Assembly (NCBI RefSeq): GCF_040096205.1 | Contig: NZ_JBBMFD010000010.1 | Location: 14,005-78,004, forward strand | Direction: 5' to 3' | Length of the DNA stretch: 64,000 nt | Source: Solibaculum_A intestinale | Lineage (GTDB): Bacteria > Bacillota > Clostridia > Oscillospirales > Acutalibacteraceae | Shown: one piece after another, positions 25,306 through 33,106 of the stretch | Numbering within the stretch: position 1 is the first letter of the stretch | Layout: each line of letters opens with the position of its first letter | Position numbers and translations under genes: made by a program | The notes under the pieces: model-generated | Seen by the model: the letters and a program-made list of their open reading frames with translations, nothing else | What the model was told of the DNA's origin: nothing | Databases searched by the model: none

Positions 25306-26715
25306 GTGGGACGCAGTAAGTATCAATACCTGGTTAAGAATATCGGCCTGTTTACCCTGAGCAGCTTCGCGACGAAGATTTTGTCCGCCCTGCTGCTGCC
25401 CCTGTATACCACCTTTTTGGTGGACGAGCAGTTCGGCAGCATCGACATCATCCATACCACGGTGATATTGCTGATCCCCATTCTGACCCTGAGCATACAC
25501 GACGGGGTGCTGCGTTTCGCCATGGACCAGTGCGAAGACAAAAAGAAGGTCTTTTCCCTGGGGATGGAGGTCACGGTGGCCGGCTGTGTGCTGCTTGCTT
25601 TGCTGCTGCCGGTCTACGGGCAGATATCGTTTCTCGCCGATTATAAGTTTCATTTCCTGGCGCTTTATATTGTCTCCGCGCTCAACTCCATCTTTGCCAA
25701 TTTCGCCCGTACGGTGGATCAGGTCAAGCTCATTACCATCAGCTCCATCGCCGCTTCCGCCGTCACCATGGGCCTCAACGTGTTTCTCATTGCCGGCCCG
25801 CCCCGGATGGGGGTGAACGGCTACCTGTTTTCCATGATTGCCGGCAGCTTTGTGGGCTGTGTGATTTACTTTTTCTTTGGGCGCATGTACCGGTATTTGA
25901 CCTTTCGGGGGTTTGACAGGGTTCTTCTCAAGCGGATGATCCTCTACAGCATCCCTCTCATCCCCAACTATCTTTTCTGGTGGATCAATTCCAGCCTGGA
26001 CCGGTACTGCCTGACGGCCATCACCGGGCTTGCGGCCACTGGCCTTTATGCCTTGGCCAGCAAAATCCCCACCCTTCTCAACACGCTCACATCCATTTTC
26101 CAACAGGCCTGGAGCATTTCCGCCATCAAGGAGTACCAAACCGAGGAGGGAGAACGGTTCTTCTCCAGCATCCACCGGATTTTCAGTTACGTGATGCTTC
26201 TGAGCACCTCTCTTTTGGTGGCGCTCTGTCAATACTTGGCCATGTTTTTTTTCCAGGGGGAAAACTACCAGGCCTGGTCTTTGATTCCTCTCTTGGCCCT
26301 GGCCTTTTATTACAGCTCTCTCAATTCCTTTCTGGGCTCGGTCTATACCGCCACCAAACGAACCAAGTCCCTCTTCGTCACCACCGCCGCCGGTGCCGGG
26401 GTCAATGTGGCCTTCAACCTCCTGCTCATTCCCTTTTTTGGGCCCTACGGGGCAGCGATTGCCACCTGCCTGAGCCACTTTGCGGTGTGGCTGGCGCGCT
26501 CGATTGCCTCCCAGAAAATCATCCGTATTCAAGTGGATTATAAACGGATGATTCCATCCCAGGCCCTGCTGGTGCTGCAGGTGGGGCTGATGACCGCCCA
26601 AACCGGTATTCTCTGGTCTGCCGGTATCTTCGTGGCGATTTTTCTGATCAATCTTTCCACCTTTAAGCAAGCTAAGGATTTTCTCTGGACCCGCCTGAAA
26701 AAGCGCGCCCGGTAA
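25306..26715 (+). CDS. wzx: Second polysaccharide flippase (Wzx/MOP superfamily)
   Basis: A 469-residue membrane protein with about 12-14 helices beginning YQYLVKNIGLFTLSSFATKILSAL, with YTTFLVDEQFGSIDII and the LYSIPLIPNYLFWWINSS segment typical of RfbX/TuaB-type flippases. It is clearly different in sequence from the Wzx at 19251. A locus with two flippases may export two products or one product plus a modification. GTG 25306 follows GAGG. It ends at a strong bidirectional terminator. Confidence 0.9.
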   Translation: MGRSKYQYLVKNIGLFTLSSFATKILSALLLPLYTTFLVDEQFGSIDIIHTTVILLIPILTLSIHDGVLRFAMDQCEDKKKVFSLGMEVTVAGCVLLALLLPVYGQISFLADYKFHFLALYIVSALNSIFANFARTVDQVKLITISSIAASAVTMGLNVFLIAGPPRMGVNGYLFSMIAGSFVGCVIYFFFGRMYRYLTFRGFDRVLLKRMILYSIPLIPNYLFWWINSSLDRYCLTAITGLAATGLYALASKIPTLLNTLTSIFQQAWSISAIKEYQTEEGERFFSSIHRIFSYVMLLSTSLLVALCQYLAMFFFQGENYQAWSLIPLLALAFYYSSLNSFLGSVYTATKRTKSLFVTTAAGAGVNVAFNLLLIPFFGPYGAAIATCLSHFAVWLARSIASQKIIRIQVDYKRMIPSQALLVLQVGLMTAQTGILWSAGIFVAIFLINLSTFKQAKDFLWTRLKKRAR

Positions 26716-26747
26716 CGGGGAATCCTTGCCTGCGGCTGCGGAAAAAC

Positions 26748-26775
26748 GCGCCCTCTGGATCAATCCAGAGGGCGC
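26748..26775. terminator. Bidirectional terminator between the polysaccharide locus and the rhomboid gene
   Basis: GCGCCCTCTGGAT (26748-26760) pairs perfectly with ATCCAGAGGGCGC (26763-26775); ATTTTGTG follows on the plus strand and GTTTTTCC on the minus strand. Confidence 0.85.
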
Positions 26776-26794
26776 ATTTTGTGTAGATCTATTG

Positions 26795-27445
26795 TTAGCG
26801 GAAATTATTTTTGCGAAACTGCCGGCGGGTTTTGCTGTACTTGATCTGCTGGCGGACGGTACGGAAGAAGTCTCCGCCGAAGAACAAGAGTACGTTCAAA
26901 AGGGACATGAGGATGGATACCCGGAGCGGCCAGGTCCCCAGGATCAGGACTACCACAAAGTAGACCGCGTCCAGAATGGCCAGGTACTTGACCTTGATAG
27001 GGATGAGGAAGAACAGCATCACCTGAAAGTCCGGGTAGACCGCCGCAAAGGCAAGGAACAAGGAAAGGTTCAAAAAGGAATTGGTGGCCGAGCCGGTAAA
27101 CAGCGCGCCGAGGATGGTACCCAAGACGCCCACCAGATAGAAAAACGTAAACTTAAAGGTGCCCCATTCCCGTTCCAGCAGGTTGCCGATCAGGCAGTAG
27201 AAATAAAGGCTGAAAAGGATCCAGACAGGCGAGCTGTTCGGCGGCAGAATCAGAAAGGAGAGAAGCCGCCAGACCTGCCCCTGAGCCACCAAGTCCATGT
27301 TCAGGTACAGATACGAAGAGATTCCCAGATCGGGCCGGACAAATTCCACCAGAAACACCGCCAGCATCAGGGCGGAAAGAATGTACATCAGATAGGGAAT
27401 GCCGATGCGCCCGCATTTTCGTTCCAGCTTGTTGAGCCAGTTCAT
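26795..27445 (-). CDS. Rhomboid-like membrane protein lacking protease residues
   Basis: A 216-residue protein with about six hydrophobic helices. The overall pattern (NMDLVAQGQVWRLLSFLILP, then YFYCLIGNLLEREWG, then FYLVGVLGTILGAL) is that of the rhomboid fold: the L1-loop tryptophan/arginine and GNLLE are there. The fourth helix lacks the GxSG serine motif and the sixth has no catalytic histidine, so proteolysis is unlikely. A basic C-terminal tail faces the cytoplasm. The ATG at 27443-27445 sits five bases after the cysK stop, so the two form an operon. Function unknown. Confidence 0.75.
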   Translation of the reverse strand: MNWLNKLERKCGRIGIPYLMYILSALMLAVFLVEFVRPDLGISSYLYLNMDLVAQGQVWRLLSFLILPPNSSPVWILFSLYFYCLIGNLLEREWGTFKFTFFYLVGVLGTILGALFTGSATNSFLNLSLFLAFAAVYPDFQVMLFFLIPIKVKYLAILDAVYFVVVLILGTWPLRVSILMSLLNVLLFFGGDFFRTVRQQIKYSKTRRQFRKNNFR

Positions 27446-27449
27446 TTCG

Positions 27450-28406
27450 TCACGTCCTTTCGGTCAAAAACGTCATTCCGTCGGAGAACAAAGGGGTACT
27501 GAAATACCGCTCTCCCGTGTCCGGCAGGATGGTGACCACTGTTTTCCCTTTCCCAAGCTTCTTCGCCAGTTTTAGGGCCGCCGCGATGTTCGAGCCGCTG
27601 GAGATGCCGCAGAGGATGCCTTCCTCGCTTGCCAGGCGCTTGGCCGCGCCCAGTGCCTCCTCGTCGGTGACGATGCATACCTCATCGTAAATGGAGGTAT
27701 TCAGGTTCTCCGGGATCAACCCGTCCCCAATGCCCATTTGCAGGTGGGTCCCGATGCTGCCGCCGGAAAGGATGGCGGCGTTTTGGGGCTCCACCGCCCA
27801 AATTTCAATACCCGGGTATTTCGCCTTCAGCGTTTCCCCGATGCCCGTAATGGTGCCGCCGGTTCCCACCCCGGAGCAGAAGCCGTCAATGGTGACCCCG
27901 GCGTCCTCGATGATTTCCAGCGCCGTGTGCTCCCGGTGGACCTGGGGATTGTCTGGGTTTGTAAACTGCTGGGGAATAAACACCCGCGCATCCTCCCTAG
28001 CCATGCGAAGGGCCGTCTGCATGCATTCCTCGATGCACTTGCCAATGTCCCCTTCGTCGTGGATGAGGATAACCGTGGCGCCGTATTGGCTTACCAGCTT
28101 GCGCCGTTCTTCACTGACCGAGTCTGGCATGATAATCCTTACCTCATAGCCCAGCACTGCGCCCACCAAGGCCACGCCGATGCCTTGGTTGCCGCTGGTG
28201 GGCTCCACCAGAATGGTATCCGGCCCGATAAGACCCTTCTCTCGGGCCTTGGTAATCATGTTATAGGCAGTGCGGGTCTTGATGGAACCGCCGATGTTGA
28301 CCGCCTCATATTTCACCAGCACCTGCGCGTCCTGGGGCCCGGTCATTTTTTGAAGCCGGATGAGGGGAGTGCGGCCGATGGCCTGCAATATGTTCTCGTA
28401 AATCAA
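27450..28406 (-). CDS. cysK: Cysteine synthase (O-acetylserine sulfhydrylase)
   Basis: A 318-residue PLP fold-type II enzyme: TPLIRL, the PLP-lysine region NIGGSIKTRTAYNMI (the usual form is SVKDR, so Asp is replaced by Thr), the phosphate loop PTSGNQGIG, GVGTGGTITGIG and the C-terminal ISSGSNIAAALKL. It makes cysteine from O-acetylserine and sulfide. The start is TTG at 28404-28406: AAAGGAGG stands nine bases before it and no ATG is suitably placed. The promoter at 28440-28468 fits. It is followed directly by the rhomboid-like gene. Confidence 0.92.
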   Translation of the reverse strand: MIYENILQAIGRTPLIRLQKMTGPQDAQVLVKYEAVNIGGSIKTRTAYNMITKAREKGLIGPDTILVEPTSGNQGIGVALVGAVLGYEVRIIMPDSVSEERRKLVSQYGATVILIHDEGDIGKCIEECMQTALRMAREDARVFIPQQFTNPDNPQVHREHTALEIIEDAGVTIDGFCSGVGTGGTITGIGETLKAKYPGIEIWAVEPQNAAILSGGSIGTHLQMGIGDGLIPENLNTSIYDEVCIVTDEEALGAAKRLASEEGILCGISSGSNIAAALKLAKKLGKGKTVVTILPDTGERYFSTPLFSDGMTFLTERT

Positions 28407-28439
28407 GATCCGATTCCTCCTTTGGCAGATAACCTCTTT

Positions 28440-28468
28440 ATTCTAACGGAAATACGCCCAAACTGCAA
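28440..28468 (-). promoter_or_regulatory. Promoter of cysK-rhomboid operon
   Basis: Minus strand TTGCAG, 17 bases, TAGAAT. No T-box or S-box leader is visible in the short gap to cysK. Confidence 0.55.
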
Positions 28469-28630
28469 GGAGAAACCTCACCTTGAGCATGGGATGTTTG
28501 AAGTGGTCTTATACCCGGTCGGAGCGTATTTCTCCATTGTATGCAAAAATCTGCGAAAAGGACCATCCAGGCCGCCTTTTCTCTAGAAACTTCGCTCACT
28601 CTCAAATGCCGGGCGGTGTCTGTCCAATCG

Positions 28631-28659
28631 TGGCATTTAGCGGGGATATATGCTATATT
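28631..28659 (+). promoter_or_regulatory. Weak promoter candidate for the P-loop kinase gene
   Basis: GTGGCA or TGGCAT, then 17-18 bases, then TATATT, about 50 bases upstream of the start. The -35 box is poor. Confidence 0.3.
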
Positions 28660-28708
28660 TTGTTTATGCTACAAAAGGGAGAACTTGGATGCGAAGGGAG
28701 AGAGCAAA

Positions 28709-29221
28709 ATGATTATATTGATCACAGGGGCTTCTCACACGGGGAAAACGCTGCTGGCGCAAAAGCTTCTAGAAAAGTACCGATACCCCTACTTGTCCAT
28801 CGACCTTTTGAAAATGGGGTTAATCCGAAGCAAGAACACAACCTTAACGCCTTATGATGACAAGGAATTGGAAGACTATTTGTGGCCGATTGTCCGTGAA
28901 ATAATAAAGACGGCCATTGAGAATAGGCAAAATCTCATTGTAGAGGGCTGTTATATTCCGCTTCGTTGGAAAGAGGATTTTTCCGACGCGTATCGCAATG
29001 AAATTCGCTGTTATTGTCTTGTGATGAGTCGAAACTATATTCAAACCCATTTTTCCGACATAAAGAAGTATGCGAATGAAATCGAGCAACGCATAGATGA
29101 CACATGGTGTACCATGGACTTTGTGATTGAGGAGAACGAACGTTACCTGAGAATGTGTCAAGAGCATAACGGCAACATGATTTTGATAGAGGATTGCTAT
29201 CAGATCGAAATAGATGGGTAG
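28709..29221 (+). CDS. P-loop kinase-like ATP-binding protein
   Basis: A 170-residue protein with a Walker A motif at the N-terminus (GASHTGKTLLAQKLL, residues 7-21), the LSIDLLKMGL segment and LIVEGCYIPLRW, which corresponds to the second strand and Walker-B-like region of AAA_33/2-phosphoglycerate-kinase-like proteins. The substrate is unknown; nucleoside, sugar-phosphate or antibiotic kinases have this shape. ATG 28709 has AAGGGAG eight bases upstream. Its base composition is much more AT-rich than both neighbours, suggesting recent transfer. It stands alone and ends at a strong hairpin. Confidence 0.72.
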   Translation: MIILITGASHTGKTLLAQKLLEKYRYPYLSIDLLKMGLIRSKNTTLTPYDDKELEDYLWPIVREIIKTAIENRQNLIVEGCYIPLRWKEDFSDAYRNEIRCYCLVMSRNYIQTHFSDIKKYANEIEQRIDDTWCTMDFVIEENERYLRMCQEHNGNMILIEDCYQIEIDG

Positions 29222-29240
29222 GTAAAGCTACGGCAAAAGA

Positions 29241-29277
29241 AAAAAGCAAGGCCGGTGAAAATACAGCCTTGCTTTTT
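29241..29277. terminator. Bidirectional terminator between the kinase and proS
   Basis: AAAAAGCAAGGC (29241-29252) pairs with GCCTTGCTTTTT (29266-29277), providing T-runs for both converging genes. Confidence 0.85.
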
Positions 29278-29297
29278 CTTTGTGCGTTCCCAAAACC

Positions 29298-31040
29298 TTA
29301 GCAGCCCAGCGCCGCCAGCTGCTTGGCGATTTCGGCCTTGACCGCTTCCACCGCTTCGGTAAAATCCCGGTTCTCGCCGTACACAAGGTCGGTACGGAAG
29401 GTTTTGGTCCGGTCGGCAAATTCCACGGCGTTTCGTCCGCAGGTCTTGGGGCTGACCACCAGGCGCAGAGGGCAGCCTAAAAGGTCCGCATCCGAGAACA
29501 TGGACCCGGCGCTTACCGCCCGGTCGTCATACAAAACCTCCACGCCGGCAGCCGTCAGCTGCCGGTACAGCTCGTCGGCCACCGCCTGCACGTCGCCCTT
29601 GGAGGCGTTAAGCGCGCACAGCTCCACCTGCCAAGGCGCGATAGACATGGGCCAGATGGGGCCGTAGTCGTCGTGATGGGCCTCGCATACGGACGCGGCC
29701 AGACGGCCCACGCCGATGCCGTAGCAGCCCATAATGGGATGCTTCAGGGCGCCCTTTTCGTCCAGGTACTGCATATTCATCGCCTTGGTGTACTTGGTGC
29801 CCAGCTGAAAGATGTTGCCCACCTCGATGCCGCGGCTGATGGTAAGGTGCGGCTTGCCGCAGGCCGGGCAGATGCCGCCGGTATAGGCCTTCGCCACATC
29901 CACGAAGGTCACGTCCTTCAGGTCTCGTTTTAGGGAAAGGCCGCTGTAATGGTAGCCGTCCTCATTGGCGCCGCAGTAAAGCATGTTGCAGCCTTCCAGA
30001 GACCGGTCTACCACCACCGTCACGTGCTCCGGCAGCCCGATGGCGCCGATGGAACCGGGGACCAGGCCGGATTCGGCAGGAATGTCCTGCGCCGGATGGA
30101 CCTCGCAGCCCAGGTAATTGCGCAGCTTGGTCACGTTAACCTCCAGATCGCCCCGTACGAAGATGACCACATAGGAGTCGTCCTGGTTCTTTTGATAGAC
30201 CACCGCTTTGGCCGTCTGGGTAGGCTTTATGTGGGCGAACTGACACAGATCCTCAATGGTCTTGACCCCCGGCGTTTCGAACTTGGTTAGAGGCGCTTCC
30301 TCCACCGTCTCGTTTTCCACAATGCATTCCGCCGCTTCCATGTTGGCCCGGTAGCCGCAGTCGTCGCACAGCACGATGCTGTCTTCCCCGATGGCGGTCA
30401 GCAGCATAAACTCGTGGGATACGCTGCCTCCCATCATGCCGGAGTCCGACTTGACCGCCACCACCTCCGGCACCCCCGCCCTAGCGAAGATACGGTTGTA
30501 GGCGTCCAGGCACTTGTCGTAATATGCCTGCAGATCCTCCTGGGAGGTGTGGAACGAGTAGGCGTCCTTCATGGTGAATTCCCGCACCCGCACCAGACCG
30601 CCCCGGCAGCGGGGCTCGTCGCGAAACTTCGTCTGAATCTGATAGATCATGAATGGATAGTTCTGATAGCTGGTAGCCACGTCCCTAGCCAGATGGACCG
30701 CCGCCTCCTCATGGGTCATGCCCAGCACGTTTTTCGCGCCGCTGCGGTCGGTGAACCGCGCCATTTCACTGCCGATGCTGTCATACCGTCCCGACTCCTG
30801 CCATAAAGTGGCGGGCATGACTACCGGGAACAGTACCTCCTGCCCGTCCAGCTTGTCCATTTCGTCTCGGATGATGGCTTCCACCTTTTTGGTGACGCGC
30901 CGCATGGGCATAAAAAGGGAAAACACGCCGCTGGAAACCTGTTTGATATACCCGCCCCGAATCATCAAAATGTGGTTGGCGGTTTGACAATCTGCCGGCG
31001 TTTCCTTGAAACGCATGCCGAGCAGCTGGCTCATTTTCAT
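29298..31040 (-). CDS. proS: Prolyl-tRNA synthetase
   Basis: A 580-residue class II aminoacyl-tRNA synthetase of the bacterial (ProS type 1) form, with motif 2 in KFRDEPRCRGGLVRVREF, GMTHEEA, an inserted editing domain (about 230-390) and the C-terminal anticodon-binding domain with YDDRAVSAGSMF. It charges tRNA-Pro. The frame is open far upstream to 31493, but the ATG at 31038-31040 with GGAGGAG at nine bases, a promoter at 31095 and a terminator at 31160-31207 show this start; the upstream open stretch holds the spoIIID fragment. Confidence 0.96.
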   Translation of the reverse strand: MKMSQLLGMRFKETPADCQTANHILMIRGGYIKQVSSGVFSLFMPMRRVTKKVEAIIRDEMDKLDGQEVLFPVVMPATLWQESGRYDSIGSEMARFTDRSGAKNVLGMTHEEAAVHLARDVATSYQNYPFMIYQIQTKFRDEPRCRGGLVRVREFTMKDAYSFHTSQEDLQAYYDKCLDAYNRIFARAGVPEVVAVKSDSGMMGGSVSHEFMLLTAIGEDSIVLCDDCGYRANMEAAECIVENETVEEAPLTKFETPGVKTIEDLCQFAHIKPTQTAKAVVYQKNQDDSYVVIFVRGDLEVNVTKLRNYLGCEVHPAQDIPAESGLVPGSIGAIGLPEHVTVVVDRSLEGCNMLYCGANEDGYHYSGLSLKRDLKDVTFVDVAKAYTGGICPACGKPHLTISRGIEVGNIFQLGTKYTKAMNMQYLDEKGALKHPIMGCYGIGVGRLAASVCEAHHDDYGPIWPMSIAPWQVELCALNASKGDVQAVADELYRQLTAAGVEVLYDDRAVSAGSMFSDADLLGCPLRLVVSPKTCGRNAVEFADRTKTFRTDLVYGENRDFTEAVEAVKAEIAKQLAALGC

Positions 31041-31094
31041 CTGTATCCACTCCTCCGAATTTGACCCAGCTGTGGCCGGGCGACATTTGCTCTC

Positions 31095-31100
31095 ATTATA
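31095..31100 (-). promoter_or_regulatory. Extended -10 promoter of proS
   Basis: Minus strand TGCTATAAT, a perfect -10 with an extended TGn, about 55 bases before the start. The -35 region is only TTTTGC at 17-base spacing. Confidence 0.6.
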
Positions 31101-31159
31101 GCACAATCTTCCCCAAAGCAAAAGGGAAAAGCGAAAGGGAGTGGGGTACAGGGCCGAAG

Positions 31160-31207
31160 AAAAGGCGGCGTACCGCTCCCGAGAAAGGAACAGGCACGCC
31201 GCCTTTT
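31160..31207. terminator. Terminator between the spoIIID fragment and proS
   Basis: AAAAGGCGGCGT (31160-31171) and ACGCCGCCTTTT (31196-31207) form a perfect 12-bp stem with T-runs in both directions and a 24-base loop. Confidence 0.8.
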
Positions 31208-31253
31208 GAAAGGAGACCGGGACTTTTCGCGGCTTTAAACCGTTCCAGTCCGG

Positions 31254-31376
31254 TACATCCATATGTACAGTTGATTTTGAAATATCAAATTCCTTGGCGG
31301 CGGCGCGGACGGTCGCCTTATTTTCCAGGATATACACTCCCAGTTCCACTGCACGTTCTTCTAAAACGCCCTTCAT
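31254..31376 (-). pseudogene. spoIIID: Truncated spoIIID (sporulation regulator), N-terminal half only
   Basis: From ATG 31376 the frame reads MKGVLEERAVELGVYILENK then TVRAAAKEFDISKSTVHMDV, which matches the N-terminus and helix-turn-helix of SpoIIID (mother-cell regulator under sigma-E). After the recognition helix the sequence no longer resembles the family (PDWNGLKPRKV...), so the C-terminal basic half is missing. GGGAGG stands eight bases before the ATG. The frame has no stop and runs in phase into proS, but a terminator and a separate proS promoter lie between. Likely a deletion remnant; an intact copy may exist elsewhere. Confidence 0.7.
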
Positions 31377-31459
31377 GTAAAAAGCCTCCCTCGTAAAACT
31401 CGATGGTACTATCCGATATATATGCACCATGGAAGGGCAATTAGAAGAAAGCCGAAAAA

Positions 31460-31484
31460 GGCGGGAAGAATTTCTCTTCCCGCC
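31460..31484. terminator. Terminator at the end of the branched-sugar operon
   Basis: GGCGGGAAGA (31460-31469) pairs with TCTTCCCGCC (31475-31484), with TTTTTC on the minus side and TTTTCTC on the plus side. It directly follows the stop at 31490. Confidence 0.85.
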
Positions 31485-31489
31485 TTTTC

Positions 31490-33106
31490 TCATTGTCTGC
31501 TTAAAATTTCTTTCGCTTCGTCGTAGTACGAGTTGAGAACCCAGAAATCAGGGCCGCAGATGTCCATTACTGTGTAGTTTTCTTTGATAAATTGATCCAC
31601 ACTGGGGGCAAATTCTTCGTATACGTAATCCCACACGGTGCCCTTCGGATCATAGATAATCACCTTTGGCTGATTGTTGGAAAGATCCTCCACCGCTTTG
31701 TCTTCAAACAGATCGGCGAACCAGGGGACCATATTGTACATACGACTGGCAGGGAACCGGTCTGCATTGATGTAGAAGGTATTATTTAACGTATTTGCGT
31801 AGATCGTGTCTTCCGGACCGGTTAGTCTTTGGATATAGTCCTCGTAGCTGTTGGTTGCCGGGACGTTCTGTGTAACGGCAGCCAAGGTTTCACGTGTGGG
31901 CAAAATGTTGGTAAACGTGGTCATATACGGTGTCACGATCAAGAAAACGGCACTGCAGATACAGGCGGATTGTTTGATCGAATACGACCTCCATTGCGGG
32001 TGTGCCTTGATCCAGCGTGCGGCCATGATCAGACCCATCATGATGCAGACCGCCCAGTAGGGAATGGAGTGGAAGGCCGTGAACCCTCTTACACCCGTCA
32101 AAATAATGAAGGCAGCCATGATTACACCGTAGGACTTGCGCCATTTGAATAGACCGATGACGAAAATGATGTTTACCACGTAGTTGAGCAGAATGCGCAA
32201 ATTACCAAAGGGATTCGTAAAGAGCGCATTCAAAGAGGACAGCAACTGGGAGAAATAATTTTGGAACGGCGATACAATGGTATTGAGGACATTTCCGCCG
32301 AAGCCGCCGGTATACGTTGCATAAACTTTGGTATTGAGCAGATAAGCTTGGTCATAAACGTTGCGAATCAGCCCGAATGCGGCGAAGTAGACGAAAGCCG
32401 CGAGAAAGGGAACGGCAATAATAAGAAGGGCCCGCCAATACTTCTTCCAAATCCGTGCAATGGTAGCTCCCACGCCGATTTTGCCAATCACGGAATCGGA
32501 GATTTCGATGTAAAGCACACCCACAAAAACAGCCGCAATGGGAAGCAGCGCCATAAAGGCGACGCCGAAGCCGGCGGCTATCGCAATCGAAATCAGAATG
32601 GAGTTGGAAAGCTTCAGTTCCTTATGTTTAAAGAACAAAAGAAGCTCGATCATCAGCACAACCATTGCCTGGGACTGAATCTGTTCCGAAAGAACCATAT
32701 GTCCCAGTCCATCGAAATTGCACATGGTAACCGCATAAACAACGGGATAAAGCGCCATGGCGAATTTACCGACGTAATTCTTATAGCGCAGGTACATGAG
32801 CACCCAAATGAGCGAAAGCGTCAAGTAAAAGAACAACCGGTACTGAAAAATAGAGGATGCGCCCAGTAGGCGGAAAATTGCACATAGATAATACATGACA
32901 GGCGTGTGCTGCGAGTAAAAGTCCCGGTAAACGACGCCGCCGTCGGCGACCACCATGCCGCCGAGCATGTTGTCCACCTCATCGCAGAAAACCCCTTGGT
33001 TGAGATAGGCGGAGCATAGAATAAAATACAAAAGAAACAGGCCGATACCGGTCAGAATACCTTTTCCGATAGGCTCTCTATTTCTCAGTGCCAGTTGTTT
33101 TGTCAT
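31490..33106 (-). CDS. GT-C type membrane glycosyltransferase (GtrC-like role)
   Basis: A 538-residue protein with about 11-12 helices. The first outside loop has CDEVDNMLGG, fitting the acidic catalytic motif of GT-C enzymes, followed by YSQHTPVMYYLCAIFR, as in PMT/GT39-like proteins. A soluble C-terminal domain (about 400-538) lies outside. It would take a sugar from an undecaprenyl-phosphate carrier and place it on a surface polymer. The ATG at 33106 with AGGAGG upstream is preferred to 33136; it overlaps the GtrB-like gene by 29 bases. With GtrA and GtrB homologues in the same operon, it is the likely third Gtr component. Confidence 0.82.
   Translation of the reverse strand: MTKQLALRNREPIGKGILTGIGLFLLYFILCSAYLNQGVFCDEVDNMLGGMVVADGGVVYRDFYSQHTPVMYYLCAIFRLLGASSIFQYRLFFYLTLSLIWVLMYLRYKNYVGKFAMALYPVVYAVTMCNFDGLGHMVLSEQIQSQAMVVLMIELLLFFKHKELKLSNSILISIAIAAGFGVAFMALLPIAAVFVGVLYIEISDSVIGKIGVGATIARIWKKYWRALLIIAVPFLAAFVYFAAFGLIRNVYDQAYLLNTKVYATYTGGFGGNVLNTIVSPFQNYFSQLLSSLNALFTNPFGNLRILLNYVVNIIFVIGLFKWRKSYGVIMAAFIILTGVRGFTAFHSIPYWAVCIMMGLIMAARWIKAHPQWRSYSIKQSACICSAVFLIVTPYMTTFTNILPTRETLAAVTQNVPATNSYEDYIQRLTGPEDTIYANTLNNTFYINADRFPASRMYNMVPWFADLFEDKAVEDLSNNQPKVIIYDPKGTVWDYVYEEFAPSVDQFIKENYTVMDICGPDFWVLNSYYDEAKEILSRQ

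Noticed and set aside
25252..26763. A 503-codon minus-strand frame opposite the second wzx
   Set aside because: Product is dominated by Gly, Gln, Lys and His as expected from antisense of a membrane protein gene; no start signal.
29298..31493. A 731-residue reading of proS with an N-terminal extension
   Set aside because: The extension includes the spoIIID fragment, a terminator and the proS promoter; the 580-residue form has its own ribosome site and normal length.
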